Shown piece after piece: positions 18,254 to 27,196 of a stretch of DNA of 64,000 nt; within the stretch, counting starts at the first letter, position 1; each line of letters begins with the position of its first letter. The translations under genes and the position numbers were made by a program. Under the pieces are notes generated by a model. The model was not told the DNA's origin. It did not search any database and saw nothing but the letters and a program-made list of their open reading frames with translations. The DNA is from Methylobacterium sp. Leaf465 (GTDB taxonomy: Bacteria > Pseudomonadota > Alphaproteobacteria > Rhizobiales > Beijerinckiaceae), in NCBI RefSeq assembly GCF_001424705.1, contig NZ_LMRA01000007.1, forward strand, positions 143,585-207,584. The letters are read 5' to 3'.

Positions 18254-18969
18254 TGCTTCCCAACACGTTCCGGGCCGGCCTGATCCTGGTGCTGGCGGCG
18301 CCCGCCCTCGGCGCCTGCAACACGCCGGTGGACCGGATCGGCCAGGCGCCGCTGCTGACGCCGATCGGCACCGGCCTGCAGCCGCCACGCGAGGCCTTGC
18401 CGACCACCTACGGCTCCCTCGGGCGCCGGACCTACCACTCGACCTGGGCGCCGGGCAGCGCCGAGATGTTCCAGGATCCGCGCGCCCGCAACATCGGCGA
18501 CGTGATCACGGTCTCGATCCTCATCGACGACAAGGCGCAGTTCGGCAATTCGAGCGACCGCTCGCGAAGCCAGAAGTCGGGCCTCGGCTTCGATTTCGGC
18601 TACGGCGTCTCGGCCCTGAAGGACACGGCCACCGCGGATGCCGGCATCCGCTCCTCCACCGAGACCAAGGGCGCCGGCAACATCGACCGCTCGGAGGTGC
18701 TGCGCCTCCAGGTCGCCGCCATCGTCACCGAGCAGATGCCCAACGGCAACGTCGTCATCAGCGGCTCGCAGGAGGTGCGGGTGAACAACGAGGTCCGCGT
18801 GCTGACCGTGGCGGGCATCGTCCGGCCGCGGGACATCTCGCGCAAGAACACCATCGACTACGACAAGATCGCCGAGGCGCGCATCTCCTATGGCGGGCGC
18901 GGCCGCATCTCGGACGTGCAGGCGCCGACCTTCGGTCAGCAGGTCTTCGAGACCCTGGCGCCGTTCTGA
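18253..18969 (+). CDS. flgH: Flagellar L-ring protein FlgH
   Basis: A 238-residue outer-membrane lipoprotein of the L ring. The lipobox PALGAC places the lipidated cysteine at residue 22. The conserved block GDVITVSILIDDKAQFGNSSDRSRS lies near residue 80, and the C-terminus carries NGNVVISGSQEVRVNNEVRVLTVAGIVRPRDI. Its ATG overlaps the motE stop by one base. Confidence 0.95.
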   Translation: MLPNTFRAGLILVLAAPALGACNTPVDRIGQAPLLTPIGTGLQPPREALPTTYGSLGRRTYHSTWAPGSAEMFQDPRARNIGDVITVSILIDDKAQFGNSSDRSRSQKSGLGFDFGYGVSALKDTATADAGIRSSTETKGAGNIDRSEVLRLQVAAIVTEQMPNGNVVISGSQEVRVNNEVRVLTVAGIVRPRDISRKNTIDYDKIAEARISYGGRGRISDVQAPTFGQQVFETLAPF

Positions 18970-18992
18970 GACCTGGGGGCGGGAGCGGAACC

Positions 18993-19487
18993 ATGGCGGC
19001 CAAGGACGACAAGACGGCGGCGAAGAAGGGCGGCGGCAAGGGCTGGATCCTGGCCCTCGCCCTGACCAGCCTCGTCGCCATCGGCACGGGCGGCGGTCTC
19101 GGCCTCTACCTCCTGTCTACCGTCGAGAAGGCGGTGGACGGCAAGAAGAAGGACGAGGAGGACAAGGCGGTCAAGGTCCTGAAATACACCGGCGACCTCG
19201 CCCTGCGCAGCGTCGGCTCGGTGGTCACCAACCTCGCCGACACCAACGACGCCTGGGTCCGCCTCGAATCCTCGGTCGTGTTCAAGACCGGCGCCGTGCC
19301 GAACCCGGACGTGGCGCTCGCCGAGATCCGCTCCGACATCGTCGCCTACCTGCGCACCGTCTCCCTGAAGCAGATCGAGGGTGCCAGCGGGCTCCTGCAC
19401 CTGCGCGAGGACCTCAACGAGCGGGTGGCCCTGCGCACGAAGGGGCAGGTCCGCGAGCTGATCGTCGAGATGCTGGTGGTGCAGTAG
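18993..19487 (+). CDS. fliL: Flagellar basal-body-associated protein FliL
   Basis: A 164-residue single-pass inner-membrane protein around the stator/MS ring. A Lys-rich cytoplasmic N-terminus is followed by a membrane helix (GWILALALTSLVAIGTGGGLGLYLL) and a periplasmic domain ending LRTKGQVRELIVEMLVVQ, the typical FliL C-terminus. It lies between flgH and fliP, as in S. meliloti. Confidence 0.92.
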   Translation: MAAKDDKTAAKKGGGKGWILALALTSLVAIGTGGGLGLYLLSTVEKAVDGKKKDEEDKAVKVLKYTGDLALRSVGSVVTNLADTNDAWVRLESSVVFKTGAVPNPDVALAEIRSDIVAYLRTVSLKQIEGASGLLHLREDLNERVALRTKGQVRELIVEMLVVQ

Positions 19488-19493
19488 GGCCCG

Positions 19494-20279
19494 ATGACCG
19501 TGCCGACCCTCTCAAGATCCGTCACCGCCGGCCTCGCCCTCGCCGCCGGACTCGGCGCCGGCCTCGCCCTCGCCGGGCCGGCGCTGGCCCAGTCGGCCAC
19601 GGGCCTGCCCGCCCTCGATGCGCTGCTGCCGGCCGGGAACGGGGCGGCGAGCGGGCGCATCCTGCAGCTCGTGGCGCTGCTCACCGTGCTGTCGCTGGCC
19701 CCCGGCCTCCTCGTCATGGTGACGAGCTTCACCCGGTTCGCCATCGCGTTCTCGTTCCTGCGCTCGGGCCTCGGCCTCCAGAGCACGCCGGCCAACATCT
19801 TCCTCGTCAGCCTGTCGCTGTTCATGACCTTCTACGTCATGGCGCCGACCTTCGACCGGGCCTGGGAGGAGGGCCTGAAGCCGCTCACGGAGAACCGGAT
19901 CTCCGAGGTGGAGGCGATCCCGAAGCTCGTCGAGCCGTTCCGGGAGTTCATGACCCAGCATGTCCGCCCGAAGGACCTCCAGACCTTCACGGATCTGGCC
20001 AGCCGCAGCATCCCGAAGGCCGAGGGGGGGGAGAAGATCGACCTGCGCATCCTGATCCCGGCCTTCATGATCTCGGAGCTGCGCCGCGGCTTCGAGATCG
20101 GCTTCCTGATCGCCCTGCCGTTCCTGGTGATCGACATGATCGTCTCCACCATCGTCATGTCGATGGGCATGATGATGCTGCCGCCCACGGTGATCTCGCT
20201 GCCGTTCAAGGTGCTGTTCTTCATCCTCATCGACGGCTGGAACATGCTGGTGGGAGGCCTGGTCCGGTCGTTCTTCTAG
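19494..20279 (+). CDS. fliP: Flagellar export-gate protein FliP
   Basis: A 261-residue membrane component of the type III export gate, made with a cleavable signal peptide. The family segments LLVMVTSFTRFAIAFSFLRSGLGLQSTPANIFLVSLSLF and VIDMIVSTIVMSMGMMMLPP are intact. FliQ, FliR and FlhA are not in this window, so the other gate genes must lie elsewhere. The start is six bases after fliL. Confidence 0.96.
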   Translation: MTVPTLSRSVTAGLALAAGLGAGLALAGPALAQSATGLPALDALLPAGNGAASGRILQLVALLTVLSLAPGLLVMVTSFTRFAIAFSFLRSGLGLQSTPANIFLVSLSLFMTFYVMAPTFDRAWEEGLKPLTENRISEVEAIPKLVEPFREFMTQHVRPKDLQTFTDLASRSIPKAEGGEKIDLRILIPAFMISELRRGFEIGFLIALPFLVIDMIVSTIVMSMGMMMLPPTVISLPFKVLFFILIDGWNMLVGGLVRSFF

Positions 20280-20388
20280 CGCTTCGGCGGCGCGGGCCGC
20301 CCGGCGCGTCGCGACGCAATCTCCGCGCAAGGCTGGCGGGCGACAGGACGGGATCGGATCGCGGATCCGAAGCGGAGCAGCCCACCGA

Positions 20389-22086
20389 ATGTCCGGTCTT
20401 CAGCACGCCGAACGGCTCTGGAACAACATCCTCGCCCTCGGCGGACGGCGCATCGCCGCCCTGTCGCTCATCGGCGTGGTGGTGTTCCTCGCCGTCGGCC
20501 TCGGCGCCTATTACCTGAGCCGCCCGGCCCAGGAGCCGCTCTACACGGGCCTGAGCCGCGAGGATGTCGGGCGCATCGGCAGCGTCCTGAAGGACGCCAA
20601 CATCCCCTTCGACGTCAGCGCCGACGGCGCGGCGGTGCTCGTCGCCTACGGCCACACCGCCCAGGCCCGGATGCTGCTCGCCGAGAAGGGCCTGCCGCAG
20701 AGCGCCAAGTCCGGCTACGAGCTGTTCAACGACCTCGGCTCGCTGGGCATGACCTCGTTCATGCAGGAGGTGACCCGCGTGCGCGCCCTGGAGGGCGAGA
20801 TCGCCCGCACCATCCAGGGCATGAAGGGCGTGAAGGCCGCCCGGGTCCACATCGTGCTGCCCGACCGGGGCTCGTTCCGCCGCGACCAGCAGCCCCCCTC
20901 CGCCTCCGTGGTGGTGCGGACCGAGCCCGCCGACGACGTCAGCGGCGCCCAGTCGATCCGCCACCTCGTCGCCTCCGCGGTGCCCGGCATGAAGCCGGAC
21001 CGCGTCACCGTGATCGGCTCGGACGGTTCGCTCCTGCTCTCCGGGGACGATGCCAACGCGGCGCCCACCGGCAAGATGGCGACCCTGGAGAAGACCATCG
21101 GCCACGAGGTCCAGGACAACATCCGCCGGACGCTGACCCCCTATCTCGGCGTCGGCAACTTCGAGGTCAGCGTCGCGGCGCGCCTGAACACCGACAAGAC
21201 GGTGCAGAACGAGACGATCTTCAATCCCGATCAGCGTGTCGAGCGCTCGACCCGGGCCGTGCGCGAGACCGAGAACTCGCAGAACCGCAACGCCGGCCAG
21301 CGGCCCACCACCGCGCAAGCGAACCTGCCCGACCAGCGCGCCCGCTCGGATGGCGGCGACACCGCCAGCAACGAGACGCAGAAGCGCGAGGATCTGACGA
21401 ACTACGAGATCTCCTCGAAGACGATCCAGACGGTGAGCGACGGCTACAACATCAAGCACATCTCGGTGGCGGTCCTCGTCAACCGCGCCCGCCTCGCCGC
21501 CTTGGCCGGGCCGGATGCCAGCAAGGCCGCCATCGACGCGCAGGTCGCCGAGATCGAGCAGCTCGTCGGCTCGGCCGCGGGCTTCAACAAGGAGCGCGGC
21601 GACAACGTCAAGGTCGCCGCCGTCGGCTTCGTCAATGACGGGCAGCCCCTGGAGCCGGTGGCCCCCCTCAGCCTCACCGACGTGCTGATGCGCCAGTCGG
21701 CGACCCTCATCAACGCCGGCACCATCCTGCTGGTCGCCGGCCTGCTGATCTGGTTCGGCCTGCGCCCCGCCATGCGGGCCATCCTGGAGATCCCGGCCGC
21801 CCAGCAGGAGGAGGCCCGCGCCCTGGCCGCGGCGGCGGAGGCCCAGGCCCTCGCGGCGGCCGCGCCGAACGCGGCGCTCGCGGGCCCCAACCCCGCCCTC
21901 GGTGCCGATCCGGACGCCGTCCCGAGCCTCGCGGCCCCCGGCCAGAGCCCGGTCGCCAGCATGATCGAGGACCTCACCGAGAAGCTGAACCGTTCGCCGC
22001 AGAAGAGACTTGAGCAGATGATCGAGGCCGACGAGGCGCAGGCCGCCGAGATCCTGAAGCGCTGGCTGCTGCGTGAGGCCGCGTGA
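20389..22086 (+). CDS. fliF: Flagellar MS-ring protein FliF
   Basis: A 565-residue MS-ring protein. The first membrane helix (about 22-42) is followed by the ring-building motifs YTGLSREDVGRIGSVLKDANIPF and ARVHIVLPDRGSFRRDQQPPSASV. The second membrane helix is near 445-465 (LINAGTILLVAGLLIWFGLRPAM). The C-terminal tail (DLTEKLNRSPQKRLEQMIEADEAQAAEILKRWLLREAA) is the expected FliG-binding region. A 109-base gap separates it from fliP and could hold a promoter. The stop overlaps the next gene by one base. Confidence 0.95.
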   Translation: MSGLQHAERLWNNILALGGRRIAALSLIGVVVFLAVGLGAYYLSRPAQEPLYTGLSREDVGRIGSVLKDANIPFDVSADGAAVLVAYGHTAQARMLLAEKGLPQSAKSGYELFNDLGSLGMTSFMQEVTRVRALEGEIARTIQGMKGVKAARVHIVLPDRGSFRRDQQPPSASVVVRTEPADDVSGAQSIRHLVASAVPGMKPDRVTVIGSDGSLLLSGDDANAAPTGKMATLEKTIGHEVQDNIRRTLTPYLGVGNFEVSVAARLNTDKTVQNETIFNPDQRVERSTRAVRETENSQNRNAGQRPTTAQANLPDQRARSDGGDTASNETQKREDLTNYEISSKTIQTVSDGYNIKHISVAVLVNRARLAALAGPDASKAAIDAQVAEIEQLVGSAAGFNKERGDNVKVAAVGFVNDGQPLEPVAPLSLTDVLMRQSATLINAGTILLVAGLLIWFGLRPAMRAILEIPAAQQEEARALAAAAEAQALAAAAPNAALAGPNPALGADPDAVPSLAAPGQSPVASMIEDLTEKLNRSPQKRLEQMIEADEAQAAEILKRWLLREAA

Positions 22087-22751
22087 TGGCCCCCGTGATC
22101 GCCCGCCTCCTGCCCGACTTCTCCGACGCCGTGGTGCCGGTGCGCGGCGCCCCCGCGCCCCACACCGCCGCGCCCCGTCCCTCCGAAGGGCTCGCGGCCC
22201 TCCTGCGCAAGCCCGTGGAACCGCCCGAGGACCGCGAGGCCCTGCTCCGCGCCGCCGAGGCCCGGGGCCTGGAGCGCGGACGCGAACTCGGTCGGGCGGA
22301 GGCTGCGGCCGAGTCCGCCTCGGTGATCGCCTGCCTGCAGGCCGATCACGCGGCCCGCCTCATCGAAATGCGCCAGGCCTGGTGCGTGGAAGAGGGCGAT
22401 CGCCTCGCGGCCGGCTTCGCCGACGCGCTCCAGGCCCTCGGCGCCGGACTCACCGACCGGGTGGGGCATCTCCTCGTGCCCGTGCTCACCGAGGCCCTGC
22501 GCCGCCAGGCCGTCGACGAGTTGGCCCAGAGCCTCGCCCGCATCCTCGGCGAGGCCCGCGCGCCCGTGCGGGTGAGCGGACCGGCCGACCTCCTCGACGC
22601 GGTGGCGGGCAAGCTCGGCCCCTTCGAGGCCACCCTCGCGTTCCAGCCCTCCGAGGCCGTGGACGTCACGGTGCAGGCCGACCAGACCGTGATCGAGACC
22701 CAGCTCGGCGCCTGGGGCCGCCTCATGACCGCCGCGGTCCAGGGAGCCTGA
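22086..22751 (+). CDS. FliH-like flagellar assembly protein
   Basis: A 221-residue soluble protein between fliF and motB. It has an N-terminal variable region, a long charged helix (about 55-125; EDREALLRAAEARGLERGRELGRAEAAAE) and a C-terminal globular part ending VDVTVQADQTVIETQLGAWGRLMTAAVQGA. The helix, the C-terminal fold pattern and the position after fliF fit FliH, the regulator of the export ATPase. Similarity is not strong enough by eye to assign the symbol. It overlaps the fliF stop by one base (TGATG); a GTG one codon earlier is an unlikely start. Confidence 0.6.
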   Translation: MAPVIARLLPDFSDAVVPVRGAPAPHTAAPRPSEGLAALLRKPVEPPEDREALLRAAEARGLERGRELGRAEAAAESASVIACLQADHAARLIEMRQAWCVEEGDRLAAGFADALQALGAGLTDRVGHLLVPVLTEALRRQAVDELAQSLARILGEARAPVRVSGPADLLDAVAGKLGPFEATLAFQPSEAVDVTVQADQTVIETQLGAWGRLMTAAVQGA

Positions 22752-22755
22752 CCCG

Positions 22756-24231
22756 ATGGCGGACGAGGGCCACCACGAGATCATCATCATCCGGCGCCAC
22801 GGCGACCACGAGGACGGTCACCACGGCGGTGCCTGGAAGATCGCGCTCGCCGACTTCATGACCGCCATGATGGCGCTGTTCCTGGTGCTGTGGCTGATCG
22901 GCTCCACCACCAAGGAGACGAAGTCGGCCATCGCCGAGTACTTCAACCCGGTGAAGCTCGCCGACGTGAGCTTCGATCGCAAGGGCCTGCGCGATCCCCA
23001 GAACAAGCCCGGCGAGCCCACGCCGGAGGAGGGCAAGCCCGACGGCGGAACCGGCGACAGCAGCGCCGACGGCAAGGGCGGCCAGTCCGACGCGAAGTCG
23101 GATGCCAAGACCGACGGCAAGAGCGCCTCCGGGCCGCCGGGCAGCCGCGCCCGCGAGGCGGCCCTGTTCCAGGACCCCTACGCGGTCCTGGCCAAGCTCG
23201 CCGCCGAGCTCGAGCCCGGCCCGGAGACGGCCTCGGCCGACGCGGTCGTCACCGAGACCGGCGAGCCCGGCATCAAGGGCGGCGAGGCCGCCCGCGATCC
23301 CTTCGATCCGCTCTACTGGCAGGTGGCGCCCCTCGCCAAGACACGCACCGAGCAGGCCGGGTCCACCGGGACGGTGACCCCCCTGCCGCAGGAGGCGCGC
23401 CCCGACGTGCGCGCGGCCGCCCCCGGGGCGAAGCCGGCCGCGATCAAGGTCGCCTCGGCCCTGCCGGGCGAGACGGACGCCAGGGTAATGGCGCTCCTGG
23501 CCAAGGCCGAGGCGCCCAAGACCGAGGCGTCCAAGACCGAGGTGCCCAAGACCGAGGCGCCCAAGGACGCGAACAAGGACGCGAAGGCTGCGGCCGAGGC
23601 CAAGTCGGCCGCCGAGAAGTCCGCCGCCGAGAAGGCGGCCGCGGAAGCCAGGTCCGCGGAAGCCAGGTCCGCGGAAGCCAGGTCCGCGGAAGCCAGGTCC
23701 GCGGAAGCCAGGTCCGCGGAGGCCCGGGCGGCCGAGGAGGCCCGGCAGGCGGCCGATGCCGCCGAGACCGCGACGCTGGCCGAGATCAGGGCCGAGATCG
23801 CCAAGGTGCTGCCGATGCAGGGCGGCGCGCCGGCGCCCCGCACGGAGGTCCGCCGCACCGGCGAGGGCATCCTCATCAGCCTCACCGACGAGGTGAACTT
23901 CGCGATGTTCAGCGTCGGTTCGGCCGAGCCGCAGGCCAAGGTGGTGCGGGCCCTGGAGCAGGTCGCCCGCCTCCTCAAGGACCGGCCCGGCCGGATCGTC
24001 GTGCGCGGCCACACCGATGCGCGCCCCTTCCGCTCGGAGGTCTACGACAACTGGCGGCTGTCCTCGGCCCGGGCACAGATGGCCTCCTACATGCTCGTGC
24101 GCGGCGGCGTGCCCGACGCACGCCTGGAACGCATCGAGGGCTATGCCGACCGTCAGCCGCGCAACCCCGCCGATCCGAAGGCGGCCGAGAACCGGCGCAT
24201 CGAGATCCTGCTGCGGGCGCGGCCCGAGTGA
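22756..24231 (+). CDS. motB: Flagellar motor stator protein MotB
   Basis: A 491-residue stator protein anchored to peptidoglycan. The single membrane helix contains the proton-binding Asp33 (ALADFMTAMMALFLVLWLIGSTT), and the C-terminal OmpA-like domain has VVRGHTDARPF and NWRLSSARAQMASYMLVRGGVP. It is far longer than enteric MotB because of a roughly 250-residue linker rich in Ala, Lys and Glu, with KTEAPKTEA-type repeats and six EARSA units. Long-linker MotB proteins are usual in Rhizobiales, where MotC also takes part. The gene starts four bases after the FliH-like gene. Confidence 0.93.
   Translation: MADEGHHEIIIIRRHGDHEDGHHGGAWKIALADFMTAMMALFLVLWLIGSTTKETKSAIAEYFNPVKLADVSFDRKGLRDPQNKPGEPTPEEGKPDGGTGDSSADGKGGQSDAKSDAKTDGKSASGPPGSRAREAALFQDPYAVLAKLAAELEPGPETASADAVVTETGEPGIKGGEAARDPFDPLYWQVAPLAKTRTEQAGSTGTVTPLPQEARPDVRAAAPGAKPAAIKVASALPGETDARVMALLAKAEAPKTEASKTEVPKTEAPKDANKDAKAAAEAKSAAEKSAAEKAAAEARSAEARSAEARSAEARSAEARSAEARAAEEARQAADAAETATLAEIRAEIAKVLPMQGGAPAPRTEVRRTGEGILISLTDEVNFAMFSVGSAEPQAKVVRALEQVARLLKDRPGRIVVRGHTDARPFRSEVYDNWRLSSARAQMASYMLVRGGVPDARLERIEGYADRQPRNPADPKAAENRRIEILLRARPE
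23641..23715 (+). repeat. Five perfect 15-bp tandem repeats inside motB
   Basis: The unit GCGGAAGCCAGGTCC occurs five times without a mismatch, followed by a diverged sixth copy. It encodes repeated AEARS in the MotB linker, giving an Ala/Glu/Arg-rich helix. The reading frame is kept whatever the copy number. Confidence 0.95.
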
Positions 24232-25490
24232 TGCGGGTTGCCGGGATGCGCCGCGCGCGGATCGCCTGCGTCCTGCTCGCCGGCCTGGGCTTCGTCCCGG
24301 CCGCCTGGGGAGCGGACTCCCACGGCGCGGGGGATCACGGCGGAAGCGATCACGGCGCCGCCCCGGCCGCCCCGATCGAGCCCCTGCCCGTGGCCCCGCG
24401 CCCGGTTCCGGTGGAGCTGGTGCGCACGCTGCAGCTGCTCCAGGACCGGATCGCCCAGGGCTCGGCCCAGGCCCATCAGGGCCAGCGCGCCTTCCTGTCC
24501 CTGGCCGAATCGCGCATGCTCGGCCTCGATCCCGAGACCTGGGCCGACCCCGTCAGCGTGCACGCGGCGGTGACCTTCGGGCTCGGCGGCGGCGGCCCGG
24601 GGCTGCTGCGCCACCTCGTCGCCTCGGGCAAGGTGCCGGAGGCCGAGCGGCCGGTGGTGTTCGGCGCGCTCGCCTATCTCGAGGGACGCGAGAAGGAGGC
24701 CCGCGCCCTCCTGGTGAAGATCGACCCGCTGGTCGTGCCGGTGAGTCTCGGCGCGCAGCTCGCCCTGGCGCAATCCGCCCTGGTGGTGCGCGACGATCCC
24801 ACCCAGTCGATCCGCCTCCTCGACCTCGCGCGCCTGCTCGCCCCCGGCACCCTGGTGGAGGAGGGGGCGCTGCGCCGCGAGATCTTCGTGCTGGCCCAGG
24901 CCAACGACCTGGCGAAATTCGAGACCCTGGCGGTGCAGTACCTGCGGCGCTTCCGCCACTCGGTCTATGCCGGCAACTTCCGCCAGCGCTTCGCCGCCGC
25001 GCTCACCCGACTCGACTTTGCCGGCGACGACGTCCGCTTCGCCCGCCTCCAGGCCATGCTCGACGAGATCGAGATCGAGGGGCGGCGCGAGCTCTACCTC
25101 CTTCTCGCCCGGGCCGCCCTCGATCAGGGCAAGACCACCACGGCGGTGTTCTCCGCCGAGCGCGGCGTCACCCTGGCGGAGCCCGGCTCGCCGGAGGCGG
25201 TGCGCGCGCGCCTCTATCGCGCGGCGGCCCTCCTCGTCGGGGAGGGGCGCTTCGACGAATCCGTCGAGACCCTGCGCATGACCGACCGCACCGTGCTGGA
25301 CTCCGCCGACCGCGACCTCCTGGACGCCGCGCTCTCGACCGCCCGGGAGATCCGGGCCGGGCCGCCCGCCCCGATCCCGGTCCAGGCGGACCCCACGGGT
25401 CCCCGCGTCCTGCCGGTCGCGCCATCCATTGCCCGGGCGCAGGACGCCATCGGGCGCATCGACGAGATCATGCGCAGGAGCGAGCGTTGA
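24231..25490 (+). CDS. motC: Periplasmic motility protein MotC
   Basis: A 419-residue exported protein. The signal peptide is MRVAGMRRARIACVLLAGLGFVPAAWGAD, followed by a His/Gly-rich stretch (DSHGAGDHGGSDHGAAP) and a helical tetratricopeptide-like body (about 60-390). In S. meliloti MotC binds MotB in the periplasm and is needed for motor function. The identification rests on the position between motB and fliK, export, length and fold type. It overlaps the motB stop by one base and the fliK TTG start by four. Confidence 0.85.
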   Translation: MRVAGMRRARIACVLLAGLGFVPAAWGADSHGAGDHGGSDHGAAPAAPIEPLPVAPRPVPVELVRTLQLLQDRIAQGSAQAHQGQRAFLSLAESRMLGLDPETWADPVSVHAAVTFGLGGGGPGLLRHLVASGKVPEAERPVVFGALAYLEGREKEARALLVKIDPLVVPVSLGAQLALAQSALVVRDDPTQSIRLLDLARLLAPGTLVEEGALRREIFVLAQANDLAKFETLAVQYLRRFRHSVYAGNFRQRFAAALTRLDFAGDDVRFARLQAMLDEIEIEGRRELYLLLARAALDQGKTTTAVFSAERGVTLAEPGSPEAVRARLYRAAALLVGEGRFDESVETLRMTDRTVLDSADRDLLDAALSTAREIRAGPPAPIPVQADPTGPRVLPVAPSIARAQDAIGRIDEIMRRSER

Positions 25491-27196
25491 ACACCCTCGG
25501 TGCCACCAGTCCCGGCCCCCGCGCCCTGTCGGACGCGCCCGGCCCCCGCGGCGCAGGCTCGGAGACGCCGGAGGTGCCCCGCGATGCCTTCGGGGCCGTG
25601 CTGGGCGCCCTCGGGGGAGGACGCAACGCGGACGAGACGCCCACGCCGGAAGCCGACCGGCCGGGCCGCCGCCGCGACGACGAGGCGGCCCCGGCCCCGT
25701 CCGGTGAGGAGACCGATCCGCTGGCCCTGCTCGCCCTCGTGGTTCCGACGGCCGCCCCCGGCGCCGGCGCCCCGGCGCCGAAGCCGCAGGCGATCACCCT
25801 CGAGACCCTGGTGGCCCGCGCCTTGCCGGCCCAGGCCCCGGGGCAGGCCGTGGCCAGCGGCCCGGCGACCCGGCCCGGCGGATCGGACGGTCCGGCCGGG
25901 ACGGACCCGCGAGCCGGGGCGGACCTGCTGGCCGGGGCGGACCTGCTGGCCGGGGCGGACCTGCTGGCCGGGACGGACCCGGTCGCCGCCGGCCGCGTGC
26001 CGCAGGCCGCGGGCGCCGAGGCGCGGACCCGCATCGCCGTGCTCCAGCGCGAGACCCACTTCGCGCCGGTGCTTCCGAGCCTCCTCGGCGGATCGCGGGC
26101 GGCCGTCCCGGCGCCGGGCGCGCCCGGCCTGCCCGATGCTGCCGCGCTCCTGCCCGCCGCCGCTGGGGGGCTGCCCGCCGCCGCGGGGGGCTTGGCCGCC
26201 GCCGCGGGGGGCCTGGCCGCCGCCGCGGGGGGCCTGGCTCCCGGCGAAGCCGCCGCTGCGGTCGGCCCGACCCCGGCCGCGCCGCCCACCGGCCCGGCAA
26301 ACCTGCCCGCATCGGGCGCCCCCGTCCTTCCGGCGCAGCCCCCGACGCAGGGCGCCCTCGTCTCCGCGACCGCGGCGGCCGCCCCCGCGCGCGCGCCGGG
26401 ATCGCTCTCGGGCGACGCCGTCATGCCCGCGCGCGATCCCGTCCGTGGCGGCGCAGGACCGGGCGCGATCGAGCGGCCCCCCGCGACACCCTCTCCGATC
26501 CTGCGCGTCGATCCGGTGGCGGCGTCCGCCGAGACCGGCACCGCGGCCGCGCGCGCGGCCCGGAGCAGCCTCGCGCCGGCCCTGCCGGGCGTTGCCGACG
26601 CGAACCTGTCTACCCCCCTGACCTTGCCGGCCGGGTCCCTGTCCGGCCCGGCCGCCGCGCCGGCCCAGCAGGTGGCCGCCGCCGTCCTGGCGGAGCTGCC
26701 GCGCGGACCGGCCGGGGCCGTCCCCGGCGCGCTGCCCGGGGCTCCGACGGGGGAGGGCCCCCTGAAGCTTCTCACGCTGCAGCTTCATCCGGCGGACCTC
26801 GGCACCGTTCTGGTGCGGATGCGCCTGCGCGACGGCCAGCTCGAGATGAGTCTTCAGGCCAGCCGCGAGGACTCGGCGCGCCTGCTCCGCGAGGGCGGCG
26901 AGGTCCTCAACGATCTCCTGCGCCAGGGCGGCTACCGGCCCGAGAGCGTCACCGTCACCGTCGCGTCGCCCCCGGCCGACGGCCGGGGCGCATCGGGGAA
27001 TCCAGGCTCGCAACAGGGACAGGGCGCACAGGGCTTCCCGGGCCAGGGCGAGTCCGGTGCGAACCAGGGCCGCCCCACCCCGGACCAGGCCGGGCGCCGG
27101 TCCTCCCCGGGCGGCGATCCGGCCGCCTCCGACCTCCACGAGCGGATGCATGAGAGCGTTTCGAGCAGCCCTGATCGCAGCGGCGTTTACCTCTAG
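25487..27196 (+). CDS. fliK: Flagellar hook-length control protein FliK (formerly MotD)
   Basis: A 569-residue molecular-ruler protein that sets hook length. The only visible conserved domain is the C-terminal hook-length control domain (about 425-490; LKLLTLQLHPADLGTVLVRMRLRDGQLEMSLQASREDSARLLREG). The rest is low-complexity Ala/Pro/Gly sequence with tandem repeats. Its start is the TTG that overlaps the motC stop (TTGA), and no ATG in frame is nearby. The motB-motC-fliK order is that of S. meliloti, where MotD was reassigned as FliK. Confidence 0.88.
   Translation: MNTLGATSPGPRALSDAPGPRGAGSETPEVPRDAFGAVLGALGGGRNADETPTPEADRPGRRRDDEAAPAPSGEETDPLALLALVVPTAAPGAGAPAPKPQAITLETLVARALPAQAPGQAVASGPATRPGGSDGPAGTDPRAGADLLAGADLLAGADLLAGTDPVAAGRVPQAAGAEARTRIAVLQRETHFAPVLPSLLGGSRAAVPAPGAPGLPDAAALLPAAAGGLPAAAGGLAAAAGGLAAAAGGLAPGEAAAAVGPTPAAPPTGPANLPASGAPVLPAQPPTQGALVSATAAAAPARAPGSLSGDAVMPARDPVRGGAGPGAIERPPATPSPILRVDPVAASAETGTAAARAARSSLAPALPGVADANLSTPLTLPAGSLSGPAAAPAQQVAAAVLAELPRGPAGAVPGALPGAPTGEGPLKLLTLQLHPADLGTVLVRMRLRDGQLEMSLQASREDSARLLREGGEVLNDLLRQGGYRPESVTVTVASPPADGRGASGNPGSQQGQGAQGFPGQGESGANQGRPTPDQAGRRSSPGGDPAASDLHERMHESVSSSPDRSGVYL
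25913..25966 (+). repeat. Three 18-bp tandem repeats inside fliK
   Basis: The unit GCCGGGGCGGACCTGCTG is present three times in perfect copies and is followed by a diverged fourth. It encodes AGADLL repeats in the ruler region of FliK. Confidence 0.9.
26153..26236 (+). repeat. Four 21-bp tandem repeats inside fliK
   Basis: Four copies of a 21-base unit, close to CCCGCCGCCGCGGGGGGCTTG, encode (P/A)AAAGGL repeats. The copies differ by only a few bases. Being a multiple of three, gain or loss of a copy would change the ruler length by seven residues. Confidence 0.9.
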
